Below, piece by piece: positions 61,773 to 64,000 of a stretch of 64,000 nucleotides of DNA (within the stretch, counting starts at the first letter, position 1; the number at the start of each line of letters is the position of its first letter). The notes under the pieces are model-generated. The model did not search any database. It was not told the DNA's origin and was given only the letters and a program-made list of their open reading frames with translations. The translations under genes and the position numbers were made by a program. The DNA is from Clostridium sp. KNHs205 (GTDB lineage: Bacteria; Bacillota; Clostridia; Lachnospirales; Lachnospiraceae). The DNA lies in the NCBI RefSeq assembly GCF_000702945.1, contig NZ_JNLE01000003.1, forward strand, positions 62,001-126,000. The letters run 5' to 3'.

Positions 61773-62918
61773 ATGAAGAAAAAAATTAGCTTGATTTTTG
61801 GTATCCTATTAATGGCATTCCTTCTGATACCAAACACAAAAGTAATGGCAGAAGGAACCGCTCAGGATTATACTACAGGTGAAGATGTAACTAAACTATC
61901 CACTTTTGCTTTAACAACCGGAGATGATAAAGATTTAAATAACTATGTAACCTACTCAGTTAATGTAGCCAGCGATGCTGCCAGCAGTAATGCTGAGGTA
62001 GTATTTCCCATGACCTTAAGCCAGAAGGGTATTTTAAATTGTGCATTTGTTTTTTTAGATAGTAATCCAACAACCTCCTATGGTGATTTTGGTATCTATT
62101 CTGACGCAGCTTGTACGAAACCTATTGATTACAATACATACAACTATTATGCCATAATTCCCAAAAAGGGAACCTATTATTTTAAATTTTCTGTATCCGA
62201 TTACAGTGACGAGAAACCGGAAGATGGTTATTATTTTGGGTTTTCCTCTAACTTCTTTAGCGGTGCAGACAGAAACCTTAAGGACAAGACCTGGTCTATT
62301 GCAGGCTCAGAAGTCCAGAAACCTATTTACTACAAAGTAACTACTACAAAAGCAGGCTCCCTGACAATTAATTTAGAATCTGAATATTCCAGTACAATCA
62401 CCCTGTTAAACAGCAGCAAGAAGGCGATTTCAGAAGAAACAACCTATTATTCCACTGATACCAAAGCAGTATATGCGGTTGGTAAAGGAACTTATTATAT
62501 TAAAGTAGCAAGCAATTCTGAGCTTTACCGTATAAAGTCTACCTTTAAAGCAGTAACAGACACCAGTGGAACCACCAAAGCAAAGGCCAAAAAGCTTCCT
62601 GCCGGAAAAGCCTCTAAAGGGTTGGTTCTTGCTTCTGATAAAGCTGGCAAAGTTGACTGGTACAAATTCACTGTAACCAAAGCACAGACTGTTGATATTA
62701 CCTTCTTAGGCGACGTTTCTTCCGGTGAAATTTCACTTGAATTATATGGAAATGGGTTCAGCGGTTCAGTAACAGATTATATCAATACCGTGAATTCTGA
62801 TAAATCATTTTCAGTTTATACACTAGGTTCAACTAAATTATCAAAAGGAACTTATTACATTAAAATAACCAAAAAGACTAAAAACACTTCCGGTTCTTAT
62901 ACTTTACAGTTTAATTAA
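61773..62918 (+). CDS. Secreted PPC-like (pre-peptidase C-terminal) domain protein
   Basis: A 381-residue exported protein. Signal peptide residues 1-28 end in TKVMAEG. The mature part has repeated beta-sandwich PPC-like modules, each closing with a GTYY motif (GTYYFKFSV near 127, GTYYIKVAS near 240, GTYYIKITKKT near 360 with SGSYTLQFN at the end). No protease domain, SLH or sortase signal is present, so it is probably released or held by non-covalent binding; role unknown. ATG 61773 follows AGAGGAG; the frame back to 61746 lacks a site. Confidence 0.75.
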   Translation: MKKKISLIFGILLMAFLLIPNTKVMAEGTAQDYTTGEDVTKLSTFALTTGDDKDLNNYVTYSVNVASDAASSNAEVVFPMTLSQKGILNCAFVFLDSNPTTSYGDFGIYSDAACTKPIDYNTYNYYAIIPKKGTYYFKFSVSDYSDEKPEDGYYFGFSSNFFSGADRNLKDKTWSIAGSEVQKPIYYKVTTTKAGSLTINLESEYSSTITLLNSSKKAISEETTYYSTDTKAVYAVGKGTYYIKVASNSELYRIKSTFKAVTDTSGTTKAKAKKLPAGKASKGLVLASDKAGKVDWYKFTVTKAQTVDITFLGDVSSGEISLELYGNGFSGSVTDYINTVNSDKSFSVYTLGSTKLSKGTYYIKITKKTKNTSGSYTLQFN

Positions 62919-63307
62919 TTAAAACATAAATGAATAACAGCCAGCTGATTATCAAAAAAGGGTTATTTGTTTAATAACGAGAGTTATGAGTCTAAAATTA
63001 AAGTTAAAGCAGTTAGATAAAGTACTATAATGATAGCCTGGATTCATATCCAGGCTATCAGACTGTAGACAAATCGGCTCTGGGATGCGAATCTTAGGGC
63101 CTTTTCTATGTTTATTTATCACTTTTCCAAATTCTAACAAAAATACACTTAACTGATGCACGAATATTATTCCTCTGGCTATTTATATATGATTTCGGAT
63201 AAAAAAATGTAAAACTATATGTATGAATGCTTTCATCTGGGCAGGGAATCCCAGTGATCAGAAACTATATATTTTACACCCTACCTCTTTGACTCTTTAT
63301 TTATAAA
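62919..63307. other. Intergenic region between the PPC-like gene and the group II intron
   Basis: No ORF recognised. A perfect 13-bp stem-loop TGATAGCCTGGAT/ATCCAGGCTATCA with a 4-nt loop is at 63031-63060, with no T-run on the plus strand; on the minus strand it is followed by a weak ATTATAG stretch. The intron 3' end abuts AT-rich DNA near 63307. Confidence 0.45.
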
Positions 63308-64000
63308 ATCGAGTAGGAGAAATTTCTCTTAACAGAGAAATTTCGACCTCTCACACCACCGTGCGTACCGTTCGGTACACGGCGGTTCAATCAACTTAAC
63401 AAGTAACACACCTTTCGATGTAATAGTCCAACATTGAGATTAGTCCAAACTGGGCTAATCTCTCATTATTTATTGCTTGGCTTATATCTGAACTTCGACA
63501 TACTCTTGCAAATCCCTTTGCATAAGAGGTTCGTCTTGCCGCCCATTTAGGTATTCCCAGTTTTATTAGATTCTTTGCTCTATTCTTTGGTGTTTTCCAG
63601 TGTTTCCATATGCACATGCGAAGCCTATATCTAATAGTTCCATCAAAATTCTTGCATAGTTTCTTCATACTACCGATTTTGAAGTAATTTATCCAACCTC
63701 GAATCAACTGATTTAGCTTCTCTATTTTGTGCTTATTGTTAACTCCCCAACTTCGGCAAGTAAATTTCTTCATTTTTGCCTTGAACTTTGCAACTGAACT
63801 AGCGTGTGGTTTAGCTTTATACTGTTTGGCAAATGTGTCATAGTAAAATCCAAATCCCAGATACTTTATTCCTTTTGGTTTATCCACCTTGCTCTTGCTA
63901 ACATTTACCTTCAATCCAAGCTTCTCTTCTATGAACTTTGAAATGCTTTTCATTACTCTGCTAGCTGCCAGTTCGCTTCCGACCATAATAATACAGTCGT
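63308..64000 (-). mobile_element. Group II intron, 3' part (continues past the window)
   Basis: On the minus strand the maturase gene is followed by a domain V-like helix: CCGCCGTGTACC, GAAC loop, GGTACGCACGGTGG (63349-63384). Then comes GTGTGAGAGG and a domain VI-like hairpin (AAATTTCTCT/AGAGAAATTT), ending CCTACTCGAT near 63308. The arrangement is typical of a bacterial group II intron 3' end. The 5' end lies outside. Confidence 0.82.
63396..64000 (-). CDS. ltrA: Group II intron reverse transcriptase/maturase, C-terminal part
   Basis: The last about 201 residues of an intron-encoded protein; the frame is open to the window edge. At the edge the codons read D C I I M V G S E, the end of the catalytic YADD-type motif, so the missing part is the N-terminal reverse transcriptase. 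What remains holds the RT thumb (YLGFGFYYDTFAKQYKAKPH) and the maturase X domain (IEKLNQLIRGWINYFKIGSM, LRMCIWKHWKTPKNRAKNL). The end IERCVTC carries no HNH endonuclease. It lies inside the intron, domain IV, 46 bp from the domain V-like structure. Confidence 0.92.
   Translation of the reverse strand, partial: DCIIMVGSELAASRVMKSISKFIEEKLGLKVNVSKSKVDKPKGIKYLGFGFYYDTFAKQYKAKPHASSVAKFKAKMKKFTCRSWGVNNKHKIEKLNQLIRGWINYFKIGSMKKLCKNFDGTIRYRLRMCIWKHWKTPKNRAKNLIKLGIPKWAARRTSYAKGFARVCRSSDISQAINNERLAQFGLISMLDYYIERCVTC

Noticed and set aside
1..64000. tRNA, rRNA, known riboswitches, cre boxes and phage genes
   Set aside because: Looked for by eye in the gaps; nothing reached a level I could support. A covariance-model scan would be decisive.

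Overview
The window looks like chromosomal DNA of a low-GC, endospore-forming, plant-polysaccharide-degrading Firmicute, most likely a Lachnospiraceae member of the Anaerocolumna / Lachnoclostridium phytofermentans kind. The clues are AT-rich coding sequence with strong AGGAGG-type ribosome sites, an SspH small acid-soluble spore protein, an S-layer-homology (SLH) protein, and sugar ABC importers paired with YesM/YesN-type two-component systems and AraC regulators. The genus is inference. I saw no rRNA, tRNA, CRISPR array, prophage or replication origin. One mobile element with a protein, a group II intron, enters at the right edge.

Layout. 1-13.0 kb (minus strand) is an acidic/galactan-type glycan locus: GH88 (cut by the window edge), GH28, a substrate-binding lipoprotein with LplB/LplC-type permeases, a Na+/phosphate cotransporter, a YesM/YesN kinase-regulator pair, and a GH50-like clan-A glycosidase divergent from its AraC regulator (13.4 kb). 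14.4-15.0 kb holds sspH and a cysteine-free HMA-fold protein. 15.2-37.2 kb is dominated by ABC export systems: an MsbA-like exporter; an ATPase plus two ABC-2 permeases; a tripartite HlyD/MacB ATPase/FtsX-permease set with an S41-peptidase-like lipoprotein downstream and an SLH protein upstream; a YtrA-type GntR-ATPase-permease operon; and a tandem-HTH MerR-ATPase-two-permease operon. YciI, a RibD/DHFR-fold reductase, an XRE-TPR regulator and a GNAT are interspersed. 37.4-40.5 kb has a histidine phosphatase, an AI-2E-family membrane protein and a membrane-anchored gene broken by a one-base frameshift in a poly-A run.

40.6-48.3 kb is a galactoside region: LacZ-type GH2 beta-galactosidase divergent from an AraC regulator, a second AraC regulator, and a GH4 MelA-type alpha-galactosidase. 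Its intergenic DNA is the strangest in the window: a 38-41 bp tandem array, a ~300 bp helically phased T-tract array, and a 213 bp imperfect palindrome. 48.6-54.2 kb carries a GNAT, an AlkA-like DNA glycosylase, a ferredoxin/flavin-reductase pair with a perfect 20-bp palindrome that probably binds the neighbouring Crp/Fnr regulator, and a PadR-ATPase-permease operon with matching PadR-type operators. 54.3-61.6 kb is a second sugar importer (MalG/MalF/binding protein) divergent from its own kinase/response-regulator pair. 61.8-62.9 kb encodes a secreted PPC-like protein, and 63.3 kb to the end is the 3' part of the group II intron.

How it works together (inference): secreted or cytosolic glycosidases feed oligosaccharides to two importers, each with its own dedicated two-component system, while six ABC export/ABC-2 modules under several regulator families (PadR, GntR, MerR and unlinked ones) serve envelope stress or peptide export. 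No single obviously new defence or biosynthetic system was recognised. The best candidates for undescribed biology are repeated non-coding elements: two 121-bp elements next to sugar-permease genes, MITE-like inverted-repeat elements, a leader hairpin plus GCAGATAGGAG module upstream of three unrelated genes, and the structured DNA around the galactosidase genes.
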